Position numbers and translations under genes: made by a program. Shown here piece by piece: positions 7,945 to 16,454 of a DNA stretch of 64,000 nucleotides. Below the pieces are notes generated by a model. The model did no database searches. It had not been told where the DNA came from and worked only from the letters and a program-made list of their open reading frames with translations. Each line of letters starts with the position of its first letter. The first letter of the stretch is position 1. Origin of the DNA: Desulfosporosinus orientis DSM 765 (lineage in GTDB: Bacteria > Bacillota > Desulfitobacteriia > Desulfitobacteriales > Desulfitobacteriaceae); contig NC_016584.1 of assembly GCF_000235605.1 (NCBI RefSeq), forward strand, positions 484,001 to 548,000, in the 5' to 3' direction.

Positions 7945-9192
7945 TTGCAGAACATACTTCTTGACACTTTGAAGAAGAAAGCTGACGGGTTAAAAAGAAT
8001 CCCATTAAGAGAACTTATTTTTAACCTGAATGTCATAATCTTTATCGCAATTTTGGCTCTCATGCCAACGGGGTTTCAAGTGAATACCTATCCTGAAAGC
8101 ATGCGGGCCGTGGCTAAAGTATTAGAGGTCAATAATGATAACCTGTTGAAGACCGCCAGCTTTGCTTTCGAAGGGGAACAAGTTTGTCTTGTCGAAATTC
8201 TGGACGGTCCCTTTAAAGGGCAGCAAGCTCCTGCTCACAACCGCTTCATGGGCAGACTGGAAGTGGATAAATCCTTCGCGATAGGAGATAAAGCTCTGGT
8301 AGTCATTGACTACACAGACAAAACTATTCGCAATATCATAATGATTGATCATTACAGGATAAATTTAGAGAGCATTCTTATCGGCATTTTTGCCGTCTTC
8401 TTAATTCTCTTTGCCCGCTGGACGGGGGCAAAGGCTCTGCTATCCTTTTTACTGACGGTCTTAATGATTTGGAAATTGCTGGTGCCTTTCCTGCTCAAAG
8501 GGTGGAATCCGATTATTATTTCCTTGTATTTTGTAGTAACAGCCACTTCCATCATTGTTTTCCTGGTAGGGGGGCTTAACCGCCAATCCATGGCGGCTGT
8601 ACTGGGGTCTCTTTCAGGAACGTTGCTTACCGCAGTTTTGGCCATGATTTTTGGCCATAGCTTTAAAATTCATGGTGCAGTCCTGCCTTATTCGGAAAGC
8701 CTGCTTTATGCGGGGTACGCCCATTTAGATTTGACCGAGATCTTAATTGCCGTGGTTTTTATTGCTTCGGCGGGTGCGGTAATGGACCTGGCCATGGACA
8801 TTGCTGCGGCTGTCCATGAAGTTGTAGAAAATAAGCCCGATATCACCACGGCTCAGGCCATACTCTCAGGTCTGAATGTAGGCAGGACGGTAGTGGGAAC
8901 CATGACAACTACCTTATTATTCGCCTACACCGGGGGCTATATTTCCCTGCTCATGTATTTCATGGCTCAGGGAACGCCGGTTGTAGACATCTTTAATTTG
9001 AAGTATGTCTCCATGGAGATTATGCACACGATTGTGGGAAGTTTCGGACTTGTGGCCGTTGCTCCCTTTACGGCCCTTACCTCGGGAATCCTTTTGACAA
9101 AGAGAGGGAGCATAGCCGCGGGGGACTTTTCTTCGGGAGAATTCTCACTGGGAAACTGGAATAAATCCGGGGGCCAACTTTTTAAAAAATAA
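7945..9192 (+). CDS. YibE/F family membrane protein
   Basis: A 415-residue YibE/F-like protein. One N-terminal membrane segment is followed by an extracytoplasmic beta-rich part (about residues 45-130), then some seven hydrophobic segments holding the family block with AGAVMDLAMDIAAAVHEV. The family's biochemical role is unknown. TTG at 7945 follows GGGAGGGG. It lies between phoA and RNA element copy D and is probably a single-gene unit. Confidence 0.88.
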   Translation: MQNILLDTLKKKADGLKRIPLRELIFNLNVIIFIAILALMPTGFQVNTYPESMRAVAKVLEVNNDNLLKTASFAFEGEQVCLVEILDGPFKGQQAPAHNRFMGRLEVDKSFAIGDKALVVIDYTDKTIRNIIMIDHYRINLESILIGIFAVFLILFARWTGAKALLSFLLTVLMIWKLLVPFLLKGWNPIIISLYFVVTATSIIVFLVGGLNRQSMAAVLGSLSGTLLTAVLAMIFGHSFKIHGAVLPYSESLLYAGYAHLDLTEILIAVVFIASAGAVMDLAMDIAAAVHEVVENKPDITTAQAILSGLNVGRTVVGTMTTTLLFAYTGGYISLLMYFMAQGTPVVDIFNLKYVSMEIMHTIVGSFGLVAVAPFTALTSGILLTKRGSIAAGDFSSGEFSLGNWNKSGGQLFKK

Positions 9193-9218
9193 ACATTTTT
9201 TAAAAAATATTTATTGGC

Positions 9219-9363
9219 AGGAATTTACGCCAGTACGTAGAAGTATGTTTATGGAAAAATAAAGGTAAATTAGTCAAAGAAAAAATGACACAAGCAACGC
9301 CAAGAAGGTATTGCAAGGACCATGGAGGTTCGACCCGTTAGGGTCAGCTTCATGGTCTTTTTT
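9219..9363 (+). ncRNA. SigH-type promoter plus AUGGA-hairpin RNA, copy D (before DUF3842 gene)
   Basis: AGGA (9219) and GAAG (9240) are 17 bases apart. The RNA part has GACCATGGAG (9318) pairing over ten bases with CTTCATGGTC, then TTTTTTT. An inner GACCC-GTTA-GGGTC stem sits on top. The AUGGA loop alternative (GACC-AUGGA-GGUU) uses the same bases. About 150 bases separate it from the DUF3842 gene, so it may be an independent small RNA or an attenuated leader. Confidence 0.7.
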
Positions 9364-9512
9364 GTGCTAATCAAAAAGGATGACAAGATTTTGTATCATT
9401 CCACCCCCATGTTTTTGGTCGGGGGAGGAAAATAAAATAACAGCAGGTTGGAAAGCGCGTGAAAATAATGAAACGTTCTATAAGAGGTGTTCGGAAATGA
9501 GCTTGATAGATT

Positions 9513-9947
9513 ATGAGAAATGAAGATAGGATGAGGATAGCAGTTATTGACGGGCAAGGCGGAGGGATTGGCAAACATATCGTTGAGCAGCTGCGCAAAC
9601 GGTTCCCTGAAATGTACGTCCTGGCGTTGGGAACAAATGCCCTTGCTACCGGTGCGATGGTGCGTGCTGGAGCTACAGAAGGAGCCTCCGGAGAATCAGC
9701 GATTTGTTTCAATGCTAATCAGGTTGACATGATTGTTGGGTCCTTTGCCATTATGATGGTTTATGAATTGTTGGGGGAAATAACCCCCGCAATGGCTGCG
9801 GCTATTTCTGCCAGCAAAGCTGAAAAATTACTGCTTCCTATTCAGCGGGGAAGCATTCAGCTTGTGGGAATTCCCCGCAGTCCTCTCCCTCATCAGATTG
9901 AAGTGCTGGTTAATGAGGTTGAAGAACGAATGAAGGCCCTAAAATAG
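9513..9947 (+). CDS. DUF3842 family protein
   Basis: A 144-residue protein of the DUF3842 family, recognised by MRIAVIDGQGGGIGK near the start, which has a Rossmann-like glycine-rich turn. Function is unknown; in clostridia it is found near metal-cofactor genes. Two starts are possible: ATG 9513 with weak GGAAATGAG upstream, or ATG 9531, which gives the usual family N-terminus but has a poor ribosome site. Copy D of the AUGGA RNA precedes it, and a terminator follows. Confidence 0.85.
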   Translation: MRNEDRMRIAVIDGQGGGIGKHIVEQLRKRFPEMYVLALGTNALATGAMVRAGATEGASGESAICFNANQVDMIVGSFAIMMVYELLGEITPAMAAAISASKAEKLLLPIQRGSIQLVGIPRSPLPHQIEVLVNEVEERMKALK

Positions 9948-9963
9948 TCGTACCGAATTAAGC

Positions 9964-9999
9964 AAAAGCGACCAATTTGTTATAGTTGGTCGCTTTTTA
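9964..9999 (+). terminator. Rho-independent terminator after the DUF3842 gene
   Basis: AAAAGCGACCAA and TTGGTCGCTTTTT form a perfect 12-bp stem with a ten-base loop and a T tract. Confidence 0.85.
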
Positions 10000-10057
10000 A
10001 TAAAGGGTTTTGTATAAAAAATATAGAGAATAGTAAAATCATGGAAGAGGGTATACG

Positions 10058-10234
10058 GTGTCGATTTTTGTATCTATGCAAAGTGATGACAGGTTAATTA
10101 TCAGATTCGATTATACTGAAGACCGGGTGAAAAAGATTAGAAGTATCCTTGGACGGTCTTGGAATCAAAAAGAAAGACATTGGACGATACCCTTTCAGCA
10201 TGAATCAGTAAAGATAATTTTGGTAATCCCATAG
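10058..10234 (+). pseudogene. Integrase N-terminal domain remnant (58 codons)
   Basis: GTG at 10058 follows GGAAGAGGG and opens a 58-codon frame ending at TAG 10234. The pattern LIIRFDYTEDRVKKIRSI then WNQKERHWTIP matches the small N-terminal domain that precedes tyrosine recombinases in clostridial mobile elements. The SAM-like and catalytic domains are missing; the next sequence is the YfiT gene. It may be a decayed integrase at the edge of the accessory block or a stand-alone small protein. Confidence 0.45.
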
Positions 10235-10304
10235 TTATGTGTAATGCCCATTTCGGGTCAGAATTACCGGATAAGAATAATAGCTTGAAGAGGAGGTCAC
10301 GTAA

Positions 10305-10835
10305 ATGGACGATTTGAAATATCCCATTGGTCAATATAATTTTTCTAAAGAGGTCATTGACGAGCAAATTCCAGGCTTAGTTTCACAAATAGAGGTACTG
10401 CCAGATTTACTTTCAAGGTCCATTGGAGGTTTATCTGAAGAACAATTGAACTGTTCGTATAGACCAGAGGGATGGACAATTAGACAAGTAGTTCATCATA
10501 TTGCTGACAGCCATATGAACGGGTACGTTAGGTTCAGATTGGCGCTTACGGAAGATCGTCCCACAATCAAACCATACGACGAGGTCCAATGGGCTGAACT
10601 AGAAGATGCTGTAAATATGCCGGTCGATGTTTCTCTAAGACTTATCGAATCGTTACACAAAAGATGGGTTCGATTAATAAGATCATTGTCCAGTACGCAA
10701 CTAGACTCTGAATTTCGTCACCCTGATATCGGAAACGTCAGTATCAAAAAGGCTATAAGTCTTTACGCTTGGCACGGTAATCATCATCTAGGACACATAA
10801 ACACCTTCAAAAAGAAGATCGGGCTAGAAATATAG
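10305..10835 (+). CDS. YfiT/DinB family thiol transferase-like protein
   Basis: A 176-residue protein of the DinB/YfiT superfamily, related to bacillithiol S-transferases. The metal-binding histidines are in HHIADSHMN and in WHGNHHLGH near the end, giving the usual three-His site. ATG 10305 has GAGGAGG upstream. Codon use and AT content differ from the preceding core genes and resemble the cassette region that follows. GCACAACAC right after the stop resembles the left arm of the attC-like site at 18466, so this may be a further cassette. Confidence 0.85.
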   Translation: MDDLKYPIGQYNFSKEVIDEQIPGLVSQIEVLPDLLSRSIGGLSEEQLNCSYRPEGWTIRQVVHHIADSHMNGYVRFRLALTEDRPTIKPYDEVQWAELEDAVNMPVDVSLRLIESLHKRWVRLIRSLSSTQLDSEFRHPDIGNVSIKKAISLYAWHGNHHLGHINTFKKKIGLEI

Positions 10836-10990
10836 AGTGGGCACAACACATAAACCAGCTAATTGTTGTCAAGAAAAAGTTTCTTTAAAAAGTTTATCCA
10901 GAAAGAAGCGTATAGCAAAGCTAACCTACCAAATAGTAAGCACAAAAACGGTCTGTAGATAAAAGGTATCCATAAGTTCACATAGAATAG

Positions 10991-12205
10991 TTATTTTGGA
11001 TCAGAAAATGGCTGCTGAGAAGCTAAAATACCGAAAATTATCCTAAGTAATTTGTTAGAAGTAGCAATGATTGCGACTTTAGAAGGCTTGCCTTCGTTTA
11101 TTTTTCGAAGGTAAAAACTTCTAAGGATCATATTTAGAGGGCCACTGGCTCTATTACTAATTCCAGCTACAGTGGCTTGATAGATTGCCTTTCTAAGATA
11201 AGGTGACCCTCTCTTGGAAATCTTGTTATGACTCGATTTGAACTTTCCCGATTCGAAGACAGAGGGGTCAATGCCTGCAAAAGCGACCAACTGTTTAGAA
11301 CTCGGGAATCTCTTAATATCACCAATCTCAGCGAGAATGGTGGTGGCTGTAGCCTCTCCTACGCCAGGAATTGAACAAAGGAGAGGGTAATCAAGGGAAA
11401 AGTTTGCCCAGTAGACCATTTGAGCCCGTATATCTGTCAGAATACTTTGTTGGGATCTGAGGAGATCCATGTACATCCTTAAAACCCGTAAGTTTGACTG
11501 TTGGGCGCGGTTAAAAGGCAGACTTTCCTTGGCAGCCGATATCAGTGCATCCGTTTTCAACTCGTACCAGCTCTTCGCCATCTTTGCTGGCTTAAGACAA
11601 TTAATAATCTGGTCCCTACTAGCCGATAGAATAGCATTGGGAGAAGGAAAAGAAGAAAGGACTCTCAAAGCAGTAGGACTACATAAATGAGCAAATACTG
11701 ACTCAAACTTAGGAAACAGAAGGTCTAAAACGGAACGAAACCGGAGTTGAGTCTCAATATATAGAGTGTTGAACCCATCATACTGGCGGCAAAGATTCTG
11801 CAACTCCGAGATGTAATCCATATGAGGTTTGGCCTCGGTAAATTGATTCAGGTAGTAAACCTGAGCAATACGATTCGCATCAATCGGGTCAGTCTTAACT
11901 TTACGAACGGATTTCTTTTTCTCAGCGTGAGTCTGAAGAGGATTTAAAACGACCACCTTGAACCCAGCATCTTGAAAGAAAGCGGCAATAGGCTTGGAGT
12001 AGTTGCCAGTAGCCTCCATAACCACATGAGGACGTTGACCCATCTCCAATTCTAACTTGCTGAGTCGATCGACTAATAGAGATAAATCGTTGGGTGAATG
12101 AGAGAACGAAAAGGGTTTGGAATCTAAAACTTGATAACGTTTAAAGACAGCAGCCACACTTTTGGACTTGGAAACATCAATACTCAAGACTGGAACATCA
12201 AACAT
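10991..12205 (-). CDS. IS110 family transposase (DEDD recombinase)
   Basis: A 404-residue IS110 transposase. The N-terminal RuvC-like DEDD domain opens with VLSIDVSKSKSVAAVF and continues with VMEATGNYSKP. The C-terminal transposase_20 domain has SIPGVGEATATTILAEIGD and the Ser-containing AFAGIDPSVFESGKFK segment. The frame is intact. It catalyses site-specific insertion guided by an element-encoded bridge RNA in characterised members. Confidence 0.93.
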   Translation of the reverse strand: MFDVPVLSIDVSKSKSVAAVFKRYQVLDSKPFSFSHSPNDLSLLVDRLSKLELEMGQRPHVVMEATGNYSKPIAAFFQDAGFKVVVLNPLQTHAEKKKSVRKVKTDPIDANRIAQVYYLNQFTEAKPHMDYISELQNLCRQYDGFNTLYIETQLRFRSVLDLLFPKFESVFAHLCSPTALRVLSSFPSPNAILSASRDQIINCLKPAKMAKSWYELKTDALISAAKESLPFNRAQQSNLRVLRMYMDLLRSQQSILTDIRAQMVYWANFSLDYPLLCSIPGVGEATATTILAEIGDIKRFPSSKQLVAFAGIDPSVFESGKFKSSHNKISKRGSPYLRKAIYQATVAGISNRASGPLNMILRSFYLRKINEGKPSKVAIIATSNKLLRIIFGILASQQPFSDPK

Positions 12206-12440
12206 GAAAAACCTCCTCTTTATCTGGGTCCATCTTTAAACATCAATCCTTAGGTTCGCGTTGTGATACGGGCTCGAAGCCCAACCAGCTCAATCAAGGT
12301 AAAGGTGTCAAAGAGGGCCTGAACAGTTTATGCGACGGGATCTAGGTCCCAACAGAGTGTACCGTTCTAACCCAGTTTTCTTAAGTATAAAGGAATACAA
12401 AAGAAAAAAGATCCATACCCAGATTGAACTGGTTATGAAC
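12206..12440 (-). ncRNA. Candidate IS110 bridge-RNA region
   Basis: This is a 235-base non-coding leader 5' of the transposase with several hairpin-forming stretches (for example GGGCTTCGAGCCC and GGGACCTAGATCCC on the transposase strand). In characterised IS110-group elements this end encodes the bridge RNA with target- and donor-binding loops. The assignment is by position and length; I could not identify the loops. Confidence 0.45.
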
Positions 12441-12445
12441 CTATA

Positions 12446-12525
12446 ATACGAACAGAGGGTTTAGCGACATCGGAGAGAATATGAATGTAGTAACCCGACG
12501 TCGCAAACCCTCGGGAGGTTATACG
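12446..12525 (+). repeat. attC-like site 1
   Basis: The left arm has TACGAAC (12447) and GGGTTTAGCGACATCGG. The right arm has CCGACGTCGCAAACCC and GTTATAC (12518-12524). The arms pair over about 16 bases, with one unpaired A on the left arm and an A opposite C, which becomes a T-G wobble on the bottom strand. The loop is about 22 bases. Bottom-strand folding with extrahelical bases is the hallmark of integron attC sites. The loop and arms are nearly identical to site 6 at 17481. Confidence 0.65.
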
Positions 12526-12636
12526 AAACCAAACGCAATGGCGCGCCGTCCTGGCGCGGTTAATGGAATAATATCATAGCTATTTTCTAATAGTAAGATT
12601 GATTATATCGAATCATATACTGGAAGGGAAATAGCT

Positions 12637-13224
12637 ATGAATGAGAAAGAAAAAATGATAAAGGGTGATCTATATAAGGCGTATGATGAAGAGCTTTTCA
12701 GGGAACGCCAAAATGCAAAGATAGCTCTATACCAATTTAACTCCTTACATCCAGATGAGATCGAAAAACGAGATAATATTATCAGGAGTTTGTTTGGTAA
12801 GACAAGGGATAAGTTTTTTATAGAGCCGCCGTTCCGATGTGACTATGGCTATAACATTTATATAGGGGAGAATTTTTACTCGAACTATAATTGTACTATC
12901 TTAGATTGTGCCAAGGTTTTAATTGGCGATAATGTTATGTTCGGACCAAATGTTAACCTTTTTACAGCAGGTCATCCTATTAATTTTGAGGTGCGTAACG
13001 AAGGTCTTGAATATGCTTTACCGATAGTTATAGGCAATAATGTTTGGATCGGCGGAGGAGCAATCGTTAATCCGAGAATTACTATTGGTGATAATGTAGT
13101 AATAGGTTCTGGAAGCGTAGTAACAAAGGATATTCCATCTAACTCGATTGCCGTGGGTAATCCATGTAAGGTAATACGAAAAATTTCAGACACAGATAGA
13201 TTACATAAAGACAACAGTTATTGA
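12637..13224 (+). CDS. Maltose/galactoside O-acetyltransferase family protein
   Basis: A 195-residue hexapeptide-repeat acetyltransferase of the Maa/LacA type, transferring acetyl from acetyl-CoA to a sugar. The N-terminal Mac domain spans about residues 1-55. The left-handed beta-helix follows, with NIYIGENFYSNYN, the catalytic His in LFTAGHPI and the closing IAVGNPCKVIR. ATG 12637 has GGAAGGGAAATAG upstream. The gene begins about 120 bases after one attC-like site and ends 45 bases before the next, as in an integron cassette. Confidence 0.9.
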   Translation: MNEKEKMIKGDLYKAYDEELFRERQNAKIALYQFNSLHPDEIEKRDNIIRSLFGKTRDKFFIEPPFRCDYGYNIYIGENFYSNYNCTILDCAKVLIGDNVMFGPNVNLFTAGHPINFEVRNEGLEYALPIVIGNNVWIGGGAIVNPRITIGDNVVIGSGSVVTKDIPSNSIAVGNPCKVIRKISDTDRLHKDNSY

Positions 13225-13267
13225 GGGGACGCCGTCCTGGCGTCCTCTGAATATGGGGGCGTTCGGC

Positions 13268-13352
13268 TTCGTATAAACCAGCGTGTTCCAAAAATCTGAG
13301 AGAATATGCAAGTAATAACCAGGCTTCGGGAATTCACAGGACGTTATACGCC
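13268..13352 (+). repeat. attC-like site 2
   Basis: GTATAAAC (13271) on the left faces GTTATAC (13343-13349) on the right. The right arm has GGGAATTCAC and the left has a partly matching GTG-TTCC. The loop AGAGAATATGCAAGTAATAACC matches that of site 1 in pattern. Just upstream, a GACGCC-GTCCT-GGCGTC hairpin (about 13229-13245) follows the acetyltransferase stop. Confidence 0.6.
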
Positions 13353-13625
13353 ATGTTGGGTCAAATAGTATTTTTCAGTTGATAATTTGGGGTCCAATAC
13401 GGTGGTGGAAATGTTCAGGATATTGGGAAGTGCTGGGATGAGTTGGCCCTATTTAAGCTCTCTGCCCATAAGTCAGTAGTTTCCATTAATTTGGTTAGGG
13501 TGGAACTGACAGGATTATTTTATAAACGATATGTGTTTGAACTATTGTAAGTTTTCAGGAAAGAAAGTTAGTGGCACAGTGTGTTGGCGATTTGTAAACA
13601 TTAGGAATATGAGGTGAGAAATATT

Positions 13626-13685
13626 TTGTTTATATTGGCAGTGGTATCATCCATGCTTTTGTTTATTAATTGTGTCTTCCTTTAG
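13626..13685 (+). CDS. Possible 19-residue hydrophobic peptide
   Basis: TTG at 13626 follows GAGGTGAG and opens a 19-residue, almost wholly hydrophobic peptide (FILAVVSSMLLFINCVF), a single membrane helix. It is the only frame with a ribosome site in the roughly 390-base segment between sites 2 and 3. Small membrane peptides of this size include toxins, but nothing here identifies it. The rest of 13353-13625 holds no convincing gene. Confidence 0.28.
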   Translation: MFILAVVSSMLLFINCVFL

Positions 13686-13744
13686 CGCCACTTGGCCAAT
13701 ATGAAAGAGGTATGGCGCGGCGCAAATTCTTAAACGTTATATGC
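13661..13744 (+). repeat. attC-like site 3 (degenerate)
   Basis: The right end is GTTATAT (13736-13742). The arms TTTAGCGCC and GGCGCAAA pair with one extra A on the left, exactly where site 1 has its extra A. The R''-like left end is poorly conserved. It falls between site 2 and the MerR promoter, marking a short cassette. Confidence 0.45.
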
Positions 13745-13823
13745 TATACCTGGGTCTTTATATTTTTGTTTATTAAGTATAATCGTTTGGCTGAGAAGCG
13801 TTTATAGTTAGCTATCTGGAATC

Positions 13824-13855
13824 TTGACATTGACATTGATGTCATACATTATAAT
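13824..13855 (+). promoter_or_regulatory. MerR-type promoter and operator
   Basis: TTGACA (13824) and TATAAT (13850) are separated by 20 bases, longer than the usual 17. The spacer holds the dyad TGACAT-TG-ATGTCA (13831-13844). An overlong spacer with a central dyad is the classic arrangement twisted into activity by MerR regulators, here probably the adjacent gene's own product. Confidence 0.75.
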
Positions 13856-13887
13856 AATTTCGTCGAAAGAAGGGAGGTACTTAGAAA

Positions 13888-14268
13888 TTGCTAATTAGCG
13901 AGTTATCCTGTAAGACTGGGGTGAGTGTTCGCTCGTTGCGCTATTATGAGTCAAAAAAACTTCTGCATTCCAAACGGTTAGAAAATGGTTATCGTGATTT
14001 TGACGAATCTGCGGAACAACGAGTGAAAATTATCCAGCTTTACTTTATGCTTGGGCTAAGCACAAATGATATTGCTCAAGTTATTGATTGTCCAGTTTCT
14101 ATATCTAATCAACAACCATTATGTGAAAAAGCGATTGAGGTTTACCGAGCGAAATTGACAGAAATAGATACTCAGATTGAAATATTGCAAAAATTACGAT
14201 TGCAGTTACAGGAACGCATAGCTGATTTCGAAAGACCAAACTTACTATTGTTTGAAAGGACGGAATAA
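13888..14268 (+). CDS. MerR family transcriptional regulator
   Basis: A 126-residue MerR regulator. The winged HTH covers residues 1-70 (VSVRSLRYYESKKLL is the typical recognition region), followed by a dimerising coiled coil (residues 80-118). No Cys cluster for metal binding is evident beyond Cys70 and Cys79, so the inducer is unknown. TTG 13888 follows GGGAGG. The stop is 5 bases before the amidohydrolase start, so the pair is co-transcribed from the MerR-type promoter. Confidence 0.9.
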   Translation: MLISELSCKTGVSVRSLRYYESKKLLHSKRLENGYRDFDESAEQRVKIIQLYFMLGLSTNDIAQVIDCPVSISNQQPLCEKAIEVYRAKLTEIDTQIEILQKLRLQLQERIADFERPNLLLFERTE

Positions 14269-14272
14269 GGTT

Positions 14273-15058
14273 ATGATTGTTGACAGCCACCAACATGTGA
14301 TTTTACCAACTAAAAATCAATTAACTCAAATGGATGAAGCAGGAATAGACAGAACTATATTATTTGCTACAACTGTTCATCCGGAAATGACCAATGATGT
14401 AGAAGCTTTCAAAAAAGAGATGAGAATTCTTAATAAGATTATTTCAGGAAAAAGAAATGCCTTAGATGCAAGAATCAAATCAGTTAACGAACAAGTACGA
14501 GTAATAGAAGAAAATCCTGGAAAGTTTATTGGATTTGGTACGGTTCCAATAGGATTGTCTCAAGAGGAAACTTCAATGTGGATCAAAGAAAGAGTTGTTG
14601 CTTATAATTTTATTGGCCTCGGAGAAATAACACTAATACCAGGGCAAGCATCAAAGTTAAAATCAATTTTTGCAGCAACTTCGGAATTTGGGAATCTTCC
14701 TTTATGGATACACACCTTTGCACCATTAACCTTGGATGATATCAAAGCTATTGTGGATCTTGCAAAACAATTTATCAATGTACCAGTTATATTAGGCCAT
14801 TTGGGTGGTATTAACTATTTAGAGACTATTGAAATAGCTAAAGAAAATAAAAATCTCTATTTGGATTTGTCCGCAATGTTCTCGATTATACCAGTTTCAC
14901 TTGCGATAAAAGAATTACCAGAACGTACGCTTTTTAGTTCAGACGCTCCTTATGGCGATCCATTTTTAGTTAGAAAATCAATTGAAAGAGTAACTAATGA
15001 TAATCATGTGAGGGAACAAATCCTTGGAGGAAACATTGCTCAATTATTAAGCATTTGA
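14273..15058 (+). CDS. Amidohydrolase family metal-dependent hydrolase
   Basis: A 261-residue TIM-barrel amidohydrolase (Amidohydro_2 type). The HxH motif is in VDSHQHV at the start, a later metal His is in VILGHLGG and the catalytic Asp is in LFSSDAPYG. ATG 14273 is chosen over an upstream TTG at 14252 because GAAAGGA precedes it and the barrel begins at once. It follows the MerR gene in the same cassette. The substrate cannot be deduced. Confidence 0.87.
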   Translation: MIVDSHQHVILPTKNQLTQMDEAGIDRTILFATTVHPEMTNDVEAFKKEMRILNKIISGKRNALDARIKSVNEQVRVIEENPGKFIGFGTVPIGLSQEETSMWIKERVVAYNFIGLGEITLIPGQASKLKSIFAATSEFGNLPLWIHTFAPLTLDDIKAIVDLAKQFINVPVILGHLGGINYLETIEIAKENKNLYLDLSAMFSIIPVSLAIKELPERTLFSSDAPYGDPFLVRKSIERVTNDNHVREQILGGNIAQLLSI

Positions 15059-15111
15059 TTGCTGTATGGGAGAAAATAAAAAGGATGACTTGGGAAATAT
15101 TTTGCCGGTAC

Positions 15112-15192
15112 GGCGTATAACAGTGAATTCCCAAAATCTGAGAGGATATGCAGGTAATAACCAGACTTCGGGAATTCACGGGACGTTAAAAA
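15112..15192 (+). repeat. attC-like site 4
   Basis: GTATAAC (15115-15121) and GTTAAAA (15185-15191) bound the site. GTGAATTCCC and GGGAATTCAC form a perfect ten-base arm. Beyond it AAAATCTG faces CAGACTTC, where two A-C oppositions become T-G wobbles on the bottom strand. The loop AGAGGATATGCAGGTAATAACC closely matches sites 1, 2 and 6. A CGTCCTGGCGCGG hairpin follows the right end at about 15213. Confidence 0.65.
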
Positions 15193-15303
15193 AAATAGGT
15201 CCCAAGGGCCGTACCGTCCTGGCGCGGATTTGTGCAAGTAGGTTTGAAGGATTTTTTGATTTGAAGTTTATATAATTTGCAGATTAAGGAAATTGGTTTG
15301 ACT

Positions 15304-16050
15304 ATGAAAAAGATAAAATATTTTTGTTCTAAATCATGTCAGGTAGAATTAGTTTATTGTAAGGATACAAAAATTGCATATCCCGAACACAATCATGTCT
15401 CACATTATATTATTGGCTTAGTTATAAATGGGAAAATTCAATTAAAGAACGCTAATCAATTAAAGATTATATCTAAAAATGATTTTTTTATTATTTCGCC
15501 GTATGCAACGCATAGGATTGAATCGATATTTGGAATGTACACAATGATTACTGTTTGCATTGGTACCGATTTTGTAAAAGAATATGATGTTAAAAGTGCT
15601 TTGACAATACTACAAAAAATAGCTGGCCCGCTTCATGCAAATGGGCTTATTACCTATGAGCAGCTTGCAATTATTTCGAGCGCGATTGATATGTTGTTTT
15701 TAGGTGTTGTGAATCCGGAAGAGAATCTATCAGAAGAGATTAGTGCAGCAAGGAATTATTTGGAACAAGCCCCGGAAAATATTGTGAGTATTGAACAGTT
15801 GTCACAGAGCGTTTTTATTAGTAAATATCATTTTATTCGAGAATTCAAAAAAAGTGTAGGATTAACACCACATCATTTTCAGATACAAAATCGTATCAGA
15901 AAAGCACAATATTTATTACTTCAAAATAAAAATATAGCAGAAGTGGCTTTAAACACAGGATTCTATGATCAAAGTCATTTTAATAAATGGTTTAAAAAAT
16001 TTTTAGGTATTACACCAACTGAATACATATTATCGGTTTCAGAATTATAA
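15304..16050 (+). CDS. AraC family transcriptional regulator
   Basis: A 248-residue AraC regulator with an N-terminal cupin-like sensor (about residues 1-110) and a C-terminal double HTH (residues 155-248; SVFISKYHFIREFKKSVGL and GFYDQSHFNKWFKKFLGITP). The frame opens earlier at TTG 15277, but TATAAT at 15271-15276 looks like the -10 box, which would put that codon upstream of the transcript start, so ATG 15304 is preferred. It faces the cupin gene on the other strand, a possible target. Confidence 0.88.
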   Translation: MKKIKYFCSKSCQVELVYCKDTKIAYPEHNHVSHYIIGLVINGKIQLKNANQLKIISKNDFFIISPYATHRIESIFGMYTMITVCIGTDFVKEYDVKSALTILQKIAGPLHANGLITYEQLAIISSAIDMLFLGVVNPEENLSEEISAARNYLEQAPENIVSIEQLSQSVFISKYHFIREFKKSVGLTPHHFQIQNRIRKAQYLLLQNKNIAEVALNTGFYDQSHFNKWFKKFLGITPTEYILSVSEL

Positions 16051-16061
16051 AACAAAATGCC

Positions 16062-16454
16062 TTAGCAAAGCGCCGGAAAAAACTTTGCAAATAGAAACAG
16101 TCCATCTTCATTAGCATTGACTTCGTGAGGAATTTTTGCCGGATAAATTGAAATAGTTCCCGGTATATACTCCAGATGCACACCATCATTGACACAGGTG
16201 CCTGTACCAGCGATTACTTCATGTGTTTCTAATTGAGTTTCATGGATGTGATTTTTTATACTGCAGTTTGGAGCAATACGTACAAGATGATAGCTAAATT
16301 GCCCATTAGTATCTTTTGCGGTAAGAATATGTTTTAATTCTACCCCATCAAAAACGGGATGTCTTGACCATTCAATTTCCATAAAAGATTTTTTTGATGT
16401 TGGTAAGCATAATTGGCCGTTATTAAAGCTTTCAAAAACGCTATTATTACTCAC
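16062..16454 (-). CDS. Cupin domain protein
   Basis: A 130-residue single-domain cupin. IKNHIHETQLETHEVIAGTG carries the two His and the Glu of the first cupin motif, and PAKIPHEVNANE carries the second-motif His. GTG 16454 is chosen because AAAGAGGTG precedes it; a TTG ten codons upstream has no ribosome site and sits on the likely -10 region. It is the only confident cassette gene on the minus strand, convergent with the AraC regulator (11 bases apart). Ligand unknown. Confidence 0.82.
   Translation of the reverse strand: MSNNSVFESFNNGQLCLPTSKKSFMEIEWSRHPVFDGVELKHILTAKDTNGQFSYHLVRIAPNCSIKNHIHETQLETHEVIAGTGTCVNDGVHLEYIPGTISIYPAKIPHEVNANEDGLFLFAKFFPALC

Larger units (their letters stand above)
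10991..12440 (-). mobile_element. IS110-family insertion sequence (limits approximate)
   Basis: It contains one IS110-type transposase and, on the 5' side of that gene, about 235 bases of non-coding leader. IS110 elements lack long terminal inverted repeats, and I see none, so the ends cannot be fixed; the left end lies somewhere in 10840-10990. The right end falls within a few bases of the first attC-like site. Insertion next to or within attC sites is known for the related IS1111-attC group, so the position may not be chance. Confidence 0.7.

Noticed and set aside
10058-10234. The integrase-like remnant as the integron integrase of the cassette array
   Set aside because: Only a small N-terminal domain is present, of the type found in clostridial phage or transposon integrases. 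No catalytic Arg-His-Arg-Tyr region and no IntI-specific insertion are visible.
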